From QALR01 sp045646925 (GTDB lineage: Bacteria > Bacillota > Clostridia > Oscillospirales > CAG-272), in contig JAZRLQ010000047.1 of NCBI GenBank assembly GCA_045646925.1, positions 1 through 64,000 of the forward strand: a DNA stretch of 64,000 nucleotides, given 5' to 3'. The notes under the pieces were generated by a model. That model did no database searches, was not told where the DNA came from, and was given only the letters and a program-made list of their open reading frames with translations. The position numbers and the translations under genes are program-made. Below, in pieces: positions 48,725 to 56,684 of the stretch. The stretch's first letter is position 1. Every line of letters begins with the position of its first letter.

Positions 48725-49324
48725 ATGCTGAATACTCAAAATGTCGTTTTGAAAATGACGGCGGGCAGAAAAGATCAGTTCCCGCGTGACGGAAAGGTGC
48801 AGATCGCGCTTTCCGGACGTTCCAACGTCGGAAAAAGCTCACTCATCAATACGGTGCTGGGCAGAAAAAGCTTCGCGCGTACGAGCGCACAGCCCGGCAA
48901 GACGATCACGATCAATTTTTACGAGGTGGACAAAAAGCTCTATCTCGTTGACCTCCCCGGCTACGGATACGCCAGACGCTCTGCGGACTCCAGACGTGTT
49001 TGGGCGAGTCTGACCAACGATTATTTGGAGTCGGGCAATATGCAGATCGTTTTTCAGCTGATCGATCTGAAGGTCGGTCCGACAGAAGACGATTATATGA
49101 TGATTGAATGGCTCAACGCCAACAAGGTCCCCTATATCGTCGTCGCTACGAAGGCGGATAAATTGAATACCACGAACAGAAATGCGAATTTTGCTGCGCT
49201 CTCCGAGCATCCGCTTCTGAATCCTCCGTACGCCGACGAGAAGATACCCGTAATTATGTTTTCCGCACAAACGGGCATGGGAAAAAATGACATCCTTGCA
49301 ATTCTTTCCGAGAATGTAAAATAA
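48725..49324 (+). CDS. engB: Ribosome biogenesis GTPase EngB (YsxC/YihA)
   Basis: 199 aa TrmE-Era-EngA-like GTPase. G1 GRSNVGKSSLIN, G3 DLPGYGYA and G4 TKAD are visible. It is needed for late assembly of the 50S subunit. The start follows GAGGTGGAACGGTT 12 bp after lon, so the two are translationally close and probably one transcript. Confidence 0.95.
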   Translation: MLNTQNVVLKMTAGRKDQFPRDGKVQIALSGRSNVGKSSLINTVLGRKSFARTSAQPGKTITINFYEVDKKLYLVDLPGYGYARRSADSRRVWASLTNDYLESGNMQIVFQLIDLKVGPTEDDYMMIEWLNANKVPYIVVATKADKLNTTNRNANFAALSEHPLLNPPYADEKIPVIMFSAQTGMGKNDILAILSENVK

Positions 49325-49347
49325 ACGGTAAGAAAGGATTTTTGATC

Positions 49348-50082
49348 ATGAATTTCAGTGCGAATGAAATCGTTTCTCTGCTTTTGATGATTCCTTGCGT
49401 GCTTCTGACGCTTGCAGTCCACGAATGTGCGCACGGTTGGGCTTCATACCAGTTGGGAGATCCGACGGCGCGAAACCTCGGAAGATTGACGCTCAATCCC
49501 ATCAAGCATATCGACCCGATCGGTTTTTTATGCATGGTATTGTTCCGTTTCGGTTGGGCAAAGCCCGTTCCCGTCAACGCCAGATACTACAAAAAGCCGA
49601 GAAGAGACATGGCTTTGGTTGCGGCGGCAGGCCCCGCTTCCAATCTGATTATGATGTTTCTGTCGATGTTTTTCGTTCATTTCTCATATTTCGTATATGA
49701 GTTGGCGGCGGATCAAGCTTATTCCTTTGCGTATTTTTGGAATCTTTGGTCCGGCGTCGTAGAGCTTCCGTTTCCCGAAGCGGTTGGCGCAAAGCTGATG
49801 TATCTCTGGTTTACGTTGCTTATGAATCTTGCTATTCTGAACGCGAGCCTTGCGGTATTCAATCTTTTGCCGATCCCGCCGCTCGACGGCTCTCGTATCG
49901 CATTCATTTTCTTGCCGGTCAGATTCTATTTCGGCATTATGCGTTATGAGAGGATCATTCAGATCGCAATGTTTGCGCTTCTGTTTCTGGGTGTGTTTGA
50001 CGACATTCTCGTGACGGTAACGGAAGCGATTTTGAACGGAACGTTATGGCTCGTGGAATTGATCCCCATTTTTCAATTTTAG
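49348..50082 (+). CDS. Site-2-protease family (M50) membrane metalloprotease
   Basis: ATG 49348 with AAAGGA upstream. 244 aa. HExxH is seen as HECAHGW within helix 1 and the third ligand as NLLPIPPLDGSR near residue 180. This is the compact YwhC-like group of S2P proteases without PDZ domains. They cut membrane-embedded substrates; the target is unknown. It lies 23 bp after engB and before scpA, a common clostridial order. Confidence 0.9.
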   Translation: MNFSANEIVSLLLMIPCVLLTLAVHECAHGWASYQLGDPTARNLGRLTLNPIKHIDPIGFLCMVLFRFGWAKPVPVNARYYKKPRRDMALVAAAGPASNLIMMFLSMFFVHFSYFVYELAADQAYSFAYFWNLWSGVVELPFPEAVGAKLMYLWFTLLMNLAILNASLAVFNLLPIPPLDGSRIAFIFLPVRFYFGIMRYERIIQIAMFALLFLGVFDDILVTVTEAILNGTLWLVELIPIFQF

Positions 50083-50124
50083 TGATTACAGATAATAAAT
50101 CGGCGTTTTGCCGTGGAGGAGCTT

Positions 50125-50877
50125 TTGGAACAGCTTGTTTTCAAAATTGAAGTATACGAAGGACCTCTCGATCTTCTTCTTTCTTTGATCGCCAAGCATA
50201 AGATGGATATCAAGGATATCAAGATCTCCTTGATCTTTGAGCAATATATGGCGTACGTGGAGACCTTGCAACAGATGGATATGGAGGTTGCGGGAGAATT
50301 CATTACCATGGCGTCGGAGCTTATGCTGATCAAGAGCAAAATGCTCCTTCCCAAACAAGAAAAAGACCCCAGAGAAGAGCTTGTCCGCGTTCTGATGGAA
50401 TATAAAAGCGCAAAAGACGCGGCAAGATGGCTCTCTGAGCAAGAAAAAAATTATGCGGGCAGATTTGAAAAGGATACAGACGATATCAAGCCAGATAAAG
50501 CGATTCTGGATCAGATGGATATCCATATCCTTTCCAAAGCGCTTGAACGTATGCTTTTGCGTATGGGCGAGCGTCAGGAAGAAAAGAAGGACGATCCAAT
50601 CGAAAAGATCCATCCGATCATCAAAAAACAGATCGTTCCCGTTTCCGTCAAGATCATTTCCGTTCTTCGTCTCCTGTATCGCAGAGGAACGGTGCATTTC
50701 GAGGAGCTTTTTGAAAATGCGAAAAGCCGATCGGAGATCGTGGCTACCTTCTATGCGACTCTCGAGCTTCTCAAATCCGGTCGTCTCTCACTGATGAAGG
50801 CGGTCGGCGATCTGACGAATTCCAACGTGATACTGGAATTGAATATGCATCACAACCGAGAAAAAGCGCAAAATTAA
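50125..50877 (+). CDS. scpA: Segregation and condensation protein ScpA, TTG start
   Basis: TTG 50125 is preferred: GGAGG lies 5 nt upstream and the product begins MEQLVFKIEVYEGPLDLLL, the normal kleisin start. A GTG at 50113 would place the ribosome site inside the gene. 250 aa with N-terminal helices binding the SMC neck and a C-terminal winged helix (RGTVHFEELFENAKSRSEIVATFYATLELLKSGR). It forms the condensin complex with SMC and ScpB. Confidence 0.95.
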   Translation: MEQLVFKIEVYEGPLDLLLSLIAKHKMDIKDIKISLIFEQYMAYVETLQQMDMEVAGEFITMASELMLIKSKMLLPKQEKDPREELVRVLMEYKSAKDAARWLSEQEKNYAGRFEKDTDDIKPDKAILDQMDIHILSKALERMLLRMGERQEEKKDDPIEKIHPIIKKQIVPVSVKIISVLRLLYRRGTVHFEELFENAKSRSEIVATFYATLELLKSGRLSLMKAVGDLTNSNVILELNMHHNREKAQN

Positions 50878-50934
50878 ATTTTCATATTTCACTCCGCACG
50901 GTGCGGCAAAAAAATACTGAAGAAAGGAAAAGTT

Positions 50935-51486
50935 ATGGATGAGGAAAAAATTCTGACCCTTGAGGAAAAGAAACGGATTCTGGAAGCCGTTTTGTTCGCC
51001 GCGGGGCACCCCGTAACCTTTAAAAAACTTTCCGAGGTGATCGGAATCAGTGAAAAAGAAGTTACGCGCCTCGTTGCAGAATATGCTGCGGAATACGAAT
51101 CCTGCGGACTTCCGAGAGGTATTCAGCTTTTACAACTGGGAAATGCCTGTCAGCTTGTAACAAAGGAAGTATTCGCTCCCTACATCAAGGACGCGCTCGG
51201 AGTCAAGGATGGCGGTAATTTGTCCAAGGCTTCGCTGGAAACGCTGGCCGTGATTGCATATAACCAACCCGTTACGCGAGCTTACATTGACCAAGTGCGC
51301 GGCGTTGACAGTGCGTATTCCATTGGAGTGCTGACAGACCGTGAACTGATTACGGAAATGGGCCGTATGGACGTACCGGGAAGGCCGCGTCTTTACGGTA
51401 CGACGGAAGTGTTCTTGCGCGTATTCGGGCTCTCGGATATTTCGGAATTGCCTCCTCTGGCGCTTGCCGGTGGTGAAGGCGTATGA
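50935..51486 (+). CDS. scpB: Segregation and condensation protein ScpB
   Basis: 183 aa, two winged-helix domains: ILEAVLFAAGHPVTFKKLSEVIG at the N terminus and LETLAVIAYNQPVTRAYIDQVRGVDS in the second. It dimerises and binds ScpA. The last 4 bp overlap the next gene (ATGA at 51483-51486), so translation is coupled. Confidence 0.96.
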   Translation: MDEEKILTLEEKKRILEAVLFAAGHPVTFKKLSEVIGISEKEVTRLVAEYAAEYESCGLPRGIQLLQLGNACQLVTKEVFAPYIKDALGVKDGGNLSKASLETLAVIAYNQPVTRAYIDQVRGVDSAYSIGVLTDRELITEMGRMDVPGRPRLYGTTEVFLRVFGLSDISELPPLALAGGEGV

Positions 51487-52121
51487 CGGGACTTTGGATC
51501 ACGCTCGGTATTTTCCTTTTCTTCTTCTTTATTTTCATTATTCCCATTCACGTAACGGTAGGGCTTACGGAAAGTGTAAGCGTAATGATTCGGGTTCTTT
51601 TCTTGAAGATCCCCATTTTACCGAAGGCGAAAAAGAAGAAAAAGAAGAAAAAAGAGAAAAAACCAAAGCCAAAAAAGAAGAAAAAAGAGAAAAATCCTGA
51701 GGACAAGAAGAAAAAGAAGAAGAAAAAGAAGAAAAAAGTTTCTGATATCGTCGCGCTTGTCCGTATGCTGCTGAACGTCGTCGTCGCTTTGCTCAAACGA
51801 CTCGGACGCAATTTCAAGATTCGCGTTCACGCGTATGAAATTTGCGTTGCCTCCGAGGAAGCCGCAAAAACGGCGGTTATGTACGGCGCGGTCAAGACGC
51901 TTTCGGAGACGATCTTCCTTCGATTGCAGGACTCTATTAATTTCAAGATCGTAAAAAATGCCCCTGTGGGCATATACGTTGACTTCCTTGAAGAAAAATT
52001 CAAGGCCAACGTCAAAATTGATTTCAGCATCAGCATTGCCGGCGTGTTCGGAATTCTGTTTGCGGCGATCGGTGAATTCATCAGATCGTTTATTAAAATG
52101 TCATTAAATAAGAACGGCTAA
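51483..52121 (+). CDS. DUF2953 membrane protein with polylysine segment
   Basis: 212 aa. One N-terminal helix (about 4-25), a segment of about 35-40 residues (about 48-86) that is mostly lysine, then a DUF2953 domain (VHAYEICVASEEAAKTAVMYGAVKTL... FKANVKIDFSISI). The family is encoded between scpB and gerW (ytfJ) across Clostridia and is thought sporulation-related. The polylysine tract is encoded by a purine-only run (about 51628-51738) and is far longer than the short basic stretch usual in the family. Confidence 0.85.
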   Translation: MTGLWITLGIFLFFFFIFIIPIHVTVGLTESVSVMIRVLFLKIPILPKAKKKKKKKKEKKPKPKKKKKEKNPEDKKKKKKKKKKKVSDIVALVRMLLNVVVALLKRLGRNFKIRVHAYEICVASEEAAKTAVMYGAVKTLSETIFLRLQDSINFKIVKNAPVGIYVDFLEEKFKANVKIDFSISIAGVFGILFAAIGEFIRSFIKMSLNKNG

Positions 52122-52140
52122 AGCCGGAAAGGAATACATT

Positions 52141-52647
52141 ATGGATAATCAGAACATCAAAAACAACAAATTGAACGAGCTCGTTGATACGGCTCTCGAC
52201 AACCTTCGCGGTCTTGTGGATTCCAATACCGTTATCGGAACTCCCATCGTAACCGTTTCCGGAACAACGGTTATTCCCGTTTCCAAGATCTCCGTCGGCA
52301 TTGCAGGCGGCGGTAACGACTACAGCCAGAAGGCTGAAACCAACGGCAAGGTAAACTTCAGCGGCGGCGGCGGTACCGGCCTTACCATGATCCCCCTCGC
52401 ATTCCTCGTTGTTTCTCCCGACGGCTCCGTAGAGCTTCTCAACATTGCAAATCCGACCGGCAAGAAGGGCTCCGCTGCTGCGGCAAAACCCGCTTCCGAC
52501 CTCGGTTCCGCGATCGAAACCGTTCTCGACAAGGGTCCTGATGCAATCAGCAAGATCAAGGATATCTTCACCAAGAAGAAGACCGACGAACCTGCAGCGG
52601 AAGAAACCGACGTGGAAATCGTTGAATCCGAAGAAGCTGACAAATAA
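52141..52647 (+). CDS. gerW: Spore protein GerW (YtfJ)
   Basis: 168 aa. Family marks are VDTALDNLRGLVDSNTVIGTPI, TVIPVSKISVGIAGGGNDY and GGGGTGLTMIPLAFLVV. GerW/YtfJ is a forespore protein needed for cortex hydrolysis during germination in Bacillus. The acidic C-terminal tail (ETDVEIVESEEADK) is extra. It lies 19 bp after the DUF2953 gene and before the dac gene. Confidence 0.93.
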   Translation: MDNQNIKNNKLNELVDTALDNLRGLVDSNTVIGTPIVTVSGTTVIPVSKISVGIAGGGNDYSQKAETNGKVNFSGGGGTGLTMIPLAFLVVSPDGSVELLNIANPTGKKGSAAAAKPASDLGSAIETVLDKGPDAISKIKDIFTKKKTDEPAAEETDVEIVESEEADK

Positions 52648-52684
52648 TCTCGGCTCTTATAATTAAATTAACTTTTGTGTATAG

Positions 52685-52737
52685 AATTCCTGCCTTATTC
52701 ATATATGTGTAAATATATATGAGTAAAGGCAGGAATT
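52685..52737 (+). promoter_or_regulatory. Long hairpin masking the ribosome site of the dac gene
   Basis: Outer stem AATTCCTGCCTT (52685-52696) / AAGGCAGGAATT (52726-52737); inner stem CATATAT (52700-52706) / ATATATG (52715-52721), joined by three further pairs and one bulged A. The 3' arm contains the AGGA ribosome site of the dac gene (ATG 52742). There is no U-run after it. Confidence 0.65.
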
Positions 52738-52741
52738 TACA

Positions 52742-53869
52742 ATGAGAAAAACGTCAGTTCTGTTGTTGGCGGTTTTGTTGATACAGATCGCATTGCCGCT
52801 TTCGGTATCGGCGGCTCCCGCGATATCCGCAAAAAGCGCGGTGGTGATCGACGCGGATACCGGCAAAATTTTGTACGAGCAGGACGCGCATACGCGAAGA
52901 GGCATGGCGAGTACGACCAAGATCATGACGGCGTTGATCGCGCTTGAAAACGTGCCTTTGGATCGCTTGATCACGGTCGATCCCCGCGCTTGCGGAGTGG
53001 AAGGATCTTCCGTTTATTTGTTTTCGGGCGAGAAGATCACGATAGAGACTCTCTTATACGCGCTTATGCTGCAAAGCGCCAACGATGCGGCGGAAGCGAT
53101 TGCATACGAGATTTCGGGGAGTATCGAGAAATTTGCCGAGCTGATGAATCGGAAAGCGGATGAGATGGGACTTACCGCAACTCACTTTGATAATCCGCAC
53201 GGATTGGATGGGGAAACGCATTATACGACGGCTTACGAGCTTGCGTTGATTGCCGCAGAGGCTATGAAAAACGAAGTGTTCGCGGAGATTGTTTCCACGG
53301 ACAGAAAGACCATCCCACTCCATAACGGCGAAGCCTCCCGACTTCTGATCAATCACAATCGTCTGCTACGCGAGTATGACGACGTGATAGGGGTCAAAAC
53401 GGGCTACACGAAAAAATGCGGCAGAACGCTCGTTTCTGCGGCGGAAAAGGACGGCGTGCGCTTGATCTGCGTTACGCTGGATGACGGAAACGATTGGGCA
53501 GATCACAGATCGCTCTTGGATCACGGTTTTTCTCTTTACGAGGAGGTCGCTCTTTCGGGACGGATTTCCTACGATATCTCCGTGTGTGGCGGCGTATCGA
53601 CGTCGGTCAGAGTGTCTTCGCGGGAAAACCCGACGGCACTGCTTCCGACAAATCACGGTGAGATCTATACTGTGACGGAGATCCCTCGGTTTTTATATGC
53701 GGGTGTTTGCGAGGGCGACGTTGTCGGAAGAGTCGTTTTTTATGCCGACGGCGCAGAGATCGGAGAGGCGCTTTTGTATGCGGAGGACTCCGTGCAGATC
53801 GCCCGAAAAGAAAAAAGTTTTTGGAAAATCCTTTTTTCGTTTTTGAACGGACGAAAACGGGAATCATAG
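52742..53869 (+). CDS. dacF: D-alanyl-D-alanine carboxypeptidase (DacF/DacB type)
   Basis: 375 aa with a Sec signal peptide (about 1-23, VSAAP). Penicillin-binding motifs: SxxK in STTKIMTA (Ser about 57), SxN in SANDAAEA (about 112) and KTG in KTGYTKKCG (about 219). A C-terminal beta domain and a short hydrophobic end follow. It trims the pentapeptide of peptidoglycan. The context after gerW suggests the sporulation-linked DacF/DacB class, but a vegetative PBP is possible. Its ribosome site is inside a long hairpin. Confidence 0.9.
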   Translation: MRKTSVLLLAVLLIQIALPLSVSAAPAISAKSAVVIDADTGKILYEQDAHTRRGMASTTKIMTALIALENVPLDRLITVDPRACGVEGSSVYLFSGEKITIETLLYALMLQSANDAAEAIAYEISGSIEKFAELMNRKADEMGLTATHFDNPHGLDGETHYTTAYELALIAAEAMKNEVFAEIVSTDRKTIPLHNGEASRLLINHNRLLREYDDVIGVKTGYTKKCGRTLVSAAEKDGVRLICVTLDDGNDWADHRSLLDHGFSLYEEVALSGRISYDISVCGGVSTSVRVSSRENPTALLPTNHGEIYTVTEIPRFLYAGVCEGDVVGRVVFYADGAEIGEALLYAEDSVQIARKEKSFWKILFSFLNGRKRES

Positions 53870-53890
53870 AAAGTAAAGGAATGTTTAACG

Positions 53891-54601
53891 ATGGAAGAAA
53901 TGCGTCTTCAGAAATTTCTTTCCGAGCAAGGCATTTTGTCCAGACGTGCCGCGGAAGAAGAAATTAAAAAAGGTAAAGTAAAGGTGAACGGCACACCTGC
54001 GGAATTGGGTACGAAAATCGATCCCGAAACGGATGTGGTTGAATATAAGGGCAAGCGCATTGGCGGCGCCGTGCGAAAGGTTTATATCATGCTCAACAAG
54101 CCCGTTGGTTACGTAACCACGATGAGCGATGAGAAGGGACGTCCCTGCGTTGCGGAATTGGTCGCAAACGTCGGTACGCGCGTGTATCCGATCGGAAGAT
54201 TGGACTTGGAATCCGAGGGATTGTTGCTCTTTACAAACGACGGGGAGCTTGCAAACCGTCTTATGCACCCCAAATATCATAAACCGAAGGTGTATCACGT
54301 GAAGATCCGCGGCGAAGTTGAGGTGGAAAAAATCGAGGCTCTCGGCCGTCCGATGATTATCGACGGTTATCGCACGAAGCCTGCGGGAATTTCCGTAATT
54401 ACGAGAAAGCAGGATTACACGGTGCTTGCCATGGAGCTTTTTGAAGGAAGAAACCGTCAGATCAGAAAAATGTGTGAGCAGCTCTCCTTGCATATTCTGA
54501 CACTCAAGCGTATTTCCATCGGCGAAGTGAAATTGGGCAACCTCGCTCTCGGTGAGTGGCGTTATCTCACGAAATCGCAGATCGAATCCCTGAAGCAATA
54601 A
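53891..54601 (+). CDS. rluB: 23S rRNA pseudouridine synthase RluB
   Basis: 236 aa: S4 domain (about 1-60; MRLQKFLSEQGILSRRAAEEEI) and an RsuA/RluB catalytic domain with GRLDLESEGLLLFTND (catalytic aspartate) and EGRNRQIRKMCE. It acts on 23S rRNA near the peptidyl transferase centre. It lies 21 bp after the dac gene, the standard clostridial end of the scpA-rluB block. Confidence 0.94.
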   Translation: MEEMRLQKFLSEQGILSRRAAEEEIKKGKVKVNGTPAELGTKIDPETDVVEYKGKRIGGAVRKVYIMLNKPVGYVTTMSDEKGRPCVAELVANVGTRVYPIGRLDLESEGLLLFTNDGELANRLMHPKYHKPKVYHVKIRGEVEVEKIEALGRPMIIDGYRTKPAGISVITRKQDYTVLAMELFEGRNRQIRKMCEQLSLHILTLKRISIGEVKLGNLALGEWRYLTKSQIESLKQ

Positions 54602-54636
54602 CATCTCGGCAATGGATTGGGAAAGGAACTGTCATC

Positions 54637-55026
54637 ATGCTGGAAATTAAACCTATTCAAGACAAAAACGAACAGAAGACATTGTGCGAGCTTTGCGGCG
54701 CGGCTTATCGTCCGAACGCATTTGCTTACTCTGCTTACGATAACGGAGCGCCTATCGGAATCTGTCAGTTCCGTATTGCAAACGATACGGGATATCTTTA
54801 TAACCTCTGCAACACGGACGGAACGGACGATCTGGAGGCATTGATCATTATGGGCCGCGCAACGTTGAATTTTATCGACCTTTGCGGTGCGCACGAAGCC
54901 TATTTCGAGGGAGACAAGACCCGCGCGGCGATCGCCATCGGCTTCCGTGAAAAAGGCGGAAAGCTGTATGCTGATCTGGCGGGAATGTTCGATAGCCCCT
55001 GTAAAAAACACAAAGAGTCGGAATGA
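54637..55026 (+). CDS. Hypothetical protein, possibly GNAT-like (129 aa)
   Basis: ATG 54637 follows GGAAAGGAACTGTCATC. The order of strands (AFAYSAYDNGAPIGICQFRI, GYLYNLCNTDG) and a following helix (LEALIIMGRATLNFIDLCGAHEAYFEG) recalls the core of GNAT N-acetyltransferases, but the acetyl-CoA loop (R/Q-x-x-G-x-G/A) is not seen. The C terminus has CKKHKE. It may be a degenerate or minimal member. Downstream of rluB by 35 bp. Confidence 0.6.
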   Translation: MLEIKPIQDKNEQKTLCELCGAAYRPNAFAYSAYDNGAPIGICQFRIANDTGYLYNLCNTDGTDDLEALIIMGRATLNFIDLCGAHEAYFEGDKTRAAIAIGFREKGGKLYADLAGMFDSPCKKHKESE

Positions 55027-55050
55027 ATTGAAAAAACTCTGCAAAACCGG

Positions 55051-55079
55051 TTTACAAACCAACACGGATTTGATATAAT
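55051..55079 (+). promoter_or_regulatory. Promoter of prfB
   Basis: -35 TTTACA (55051-55056), 17-bp spacer, -10 TATAAT (55074-55079). Confidence 0.75.
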
Positions 55080-55160
55080 AAATACAATAAAGGTTTATCG
55101 CGGACGGAAGATTTCGCCGCGGATCAGAAAAAACGGATCATGCAGATCGGAGGACATACA

Positions 55161-56264
55161 TTGATTATTCAGTTGGAAGAAGCAAAAAGAACGCTTCAGG
55201 GAATGAGAGGCGATATCGCCGAGCTTGGAAATGCTTTGAGAATCGAAAAAATTTCGGAAGAAGCAGAAGAATTGGAGCAGAAGACTCTGGTTCCGAACTT
55301 CTGGGATGACGCGGCAAATTCGAGCAAAATTTTGAGAGAATTAAAACAGATCAAGGATACGATCGAAGAATACGAGAATTTGCAGATCGCTCTTGACGAC
55401 GCCATTATGTTGGCGGATATGGGTATTGAAGAAAACGACGAAAGCGTCGTTGAAGAGGTTCTCGCTGAGGTAGACAGAATCGTTGAAATCGCGGAACGTA
55501 TGCGTTTGGAAACCTTGCTTTCCGGCGAATACGACTCTTGCAACGCGATCGTGTCGTTCCACCCCGGTGCAGGCGGCACGGAAGCGCAGGATTGGGCTTC
55601 CATGCTTTATCGTATGTATACTCGTTGGGCAGAAAAGCACGGCTTCGTTGTCAAGCTTGTGGAATGGCTTGACGGTGACGAAGCAGGCTTGAAGAGCGCA
55701 ACCTTCGTTGTGGAGGGAAAACACGCGTACGGCTTCTTGAAGAGTGAACACGGCGTTCATCGTCTGGTTCGCGTTTCTCCCTTCGATGCTTCCGGCAGAA
55801 GACAGACCTCTTTTGCTTCCGTGGAAGTAACGCCCGAATTGGATGACAGCGTGGATATCGAGATTCGTGAAGAGGATATCGAAGTTACGGCGCACCGTTC
55901 CAGCGGTGCCGGCGGTCAGCACATCAACAAGACCGACTCCGCGATCCGTATCGTCCACAAGCCCACCGGTATCGTTGTCGGTTGTCAGACCGAGCGTAGC
56001 CAGCTTCAGAACAAGGAAACCGCGCTTCGTATGTTGAAGAGTAAGCTCGCTGAAATCAAGGAAAGAGAAAATCTCGACAGAATCGAAGACATCCGCGGTG
56101 AAAAGACGAGAATCGAATGGGGCTCCCAGATCCGTTCCTATGTCTTCATGCCTTACACCTTGGCAAAGGATACCAGAACCGGTTACGAAGACGGTAACAT
56201 CGATTCCGTTATGGACGGCGGAATTGACGGCTTTATCAACGCATATCTGAAAAGCAAAGCATAA
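55161..56264 (+). CDS. prfB: Peptide chain release factor 2, no programmed frameshift
   Basis: TTG 55161 is the likely start, with GGAGG 7 nt upstream. 367 aa, normal for RF2. It recognises UGA and UAA: SPF tripeptide in RVSPFDASGRR, and GGQ in SGAGGQHINKTDSA for peptidyl-tRNA hydrolysis. The reading frame is continuous, so the usual autoregulatory +1 frameshift at codon 26 is absent. A CTTTGA hexamer still sits at codons 25-27 (55234-55239) but out of the reading frame. The GGQ glutamine is the target of PrmC, encoded at 29.4 kb. Confidence 0.93.
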   Translation: MIIQLEEAKRTLQGMRGDIAELGNALRIEKISEEAEELEQKTLVPNFWDDAANSSKILRELKQIKDTIEEYENLQIALDDAIMLADMGIEENDESVVEEVLAEVDRIVEIAERMRLETLLSGEYDSCNAIVSFHPGAGGTEAQDWASMLYRMYTRWAEKHGFVVKLVEWLDGDEAGLKSATFVVEGKHAYGFLKSEHGVHRLVRVSPFDASGRRQTSFASVEVTPELDDSVDIEIREEDIEVTAHRSSGAGGQHINKTDSAIRIVHKPTGIVVGCQTERSQLQNKETALRMLKSKLAEIKERENLDRIEDIRGEKTRIEWGSQIRSYVFMPYTLAKDTRTGYEDGNIDSVMDGGIDGFINAYLKSKA

Positions 56265-56329
56265 GTCGGCTTTATAACGACGTATTTCCGTTTTTACCAG
56301 TTATAAATAATATTGAAAGGGGAAGCTGT

Positions 56330-56617
56330 ATGATGTTTAAGAAAACCAAGCTTTATGTTAGTGTTTCTCTTCTTGTTCAGGCAGTAAGCGCGTTGTTTAT
56401 GTTCTTCATTCTTTTGGGAAGGAAGAAGTCGCTTTCGGGCGCATTTATGGCTCTCGCCGCGGTATGCGGTGTTGCCGGCGCTTATCTCCTCTACGATTGC
56501 AAAAAGGACGAGGAGCTTGCTTTCGGTTGTCTTGATTGCGATGAAGATTATGACTGTTGCGATTGTGACTGCTGCGGCGAAGAGATTGAGCCTTCCGCTG
56601 AAGAAAAGAGCGAATAA
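56330..56617 (+). CDS. Small membrane protein with Cys/Asp-rich tail (95 aa)
   Basis: ATG 56330 (or 56333) follows AAAGGGGAAGCTGT. Two membrane helices (about 8-27 and 36-54) place both ends on the same side. The tail holds CLDCDEDYDCCDCDCCGEE, eight cysteines counting the one at LLYDCKK, interleaved with acidic residues, suggesting metal binding. No family is recognised. It lies 65 bp after prfB and may be co-transcribed. Confidence 0.65.
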   Translation: MMFKKTKLYVSVSLLVQAVSALFMFFILLGRKKSLSGAFMALAAVCGVAGAYLLYDCKKDEELAFGCLDCDEDYDCCDCDCCGEEIEPSAEEKSE

Positions 56618-56627
56618 AACGAAAAAT

Positions 56628-56662
56628 AAAAATCCCAACTTCGTTTCGAAGTTGGGATTTTT
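56628..56662. terminator. Bidirectional terminator, small membrane protein / ftsZ
   Basis: Perfect 16-bp stem 56628-56643 / 56647-56662 (AAAAATCCCAACTTCG), TTT loop, T-runs on both strands. Confidence 0.9.
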
Positions 56663-56684
56663 TTACGGGAAAACCCGAAAATGA

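Noticed and set aside
55234..55239. Functional prfB +1 frameshift site (CTTTGA)
   Set aside because: The RF2 frame is continuous before and after this point, and a +1 shift from CTT would lead out of the RF2 frame. Kept only as a possible relic.
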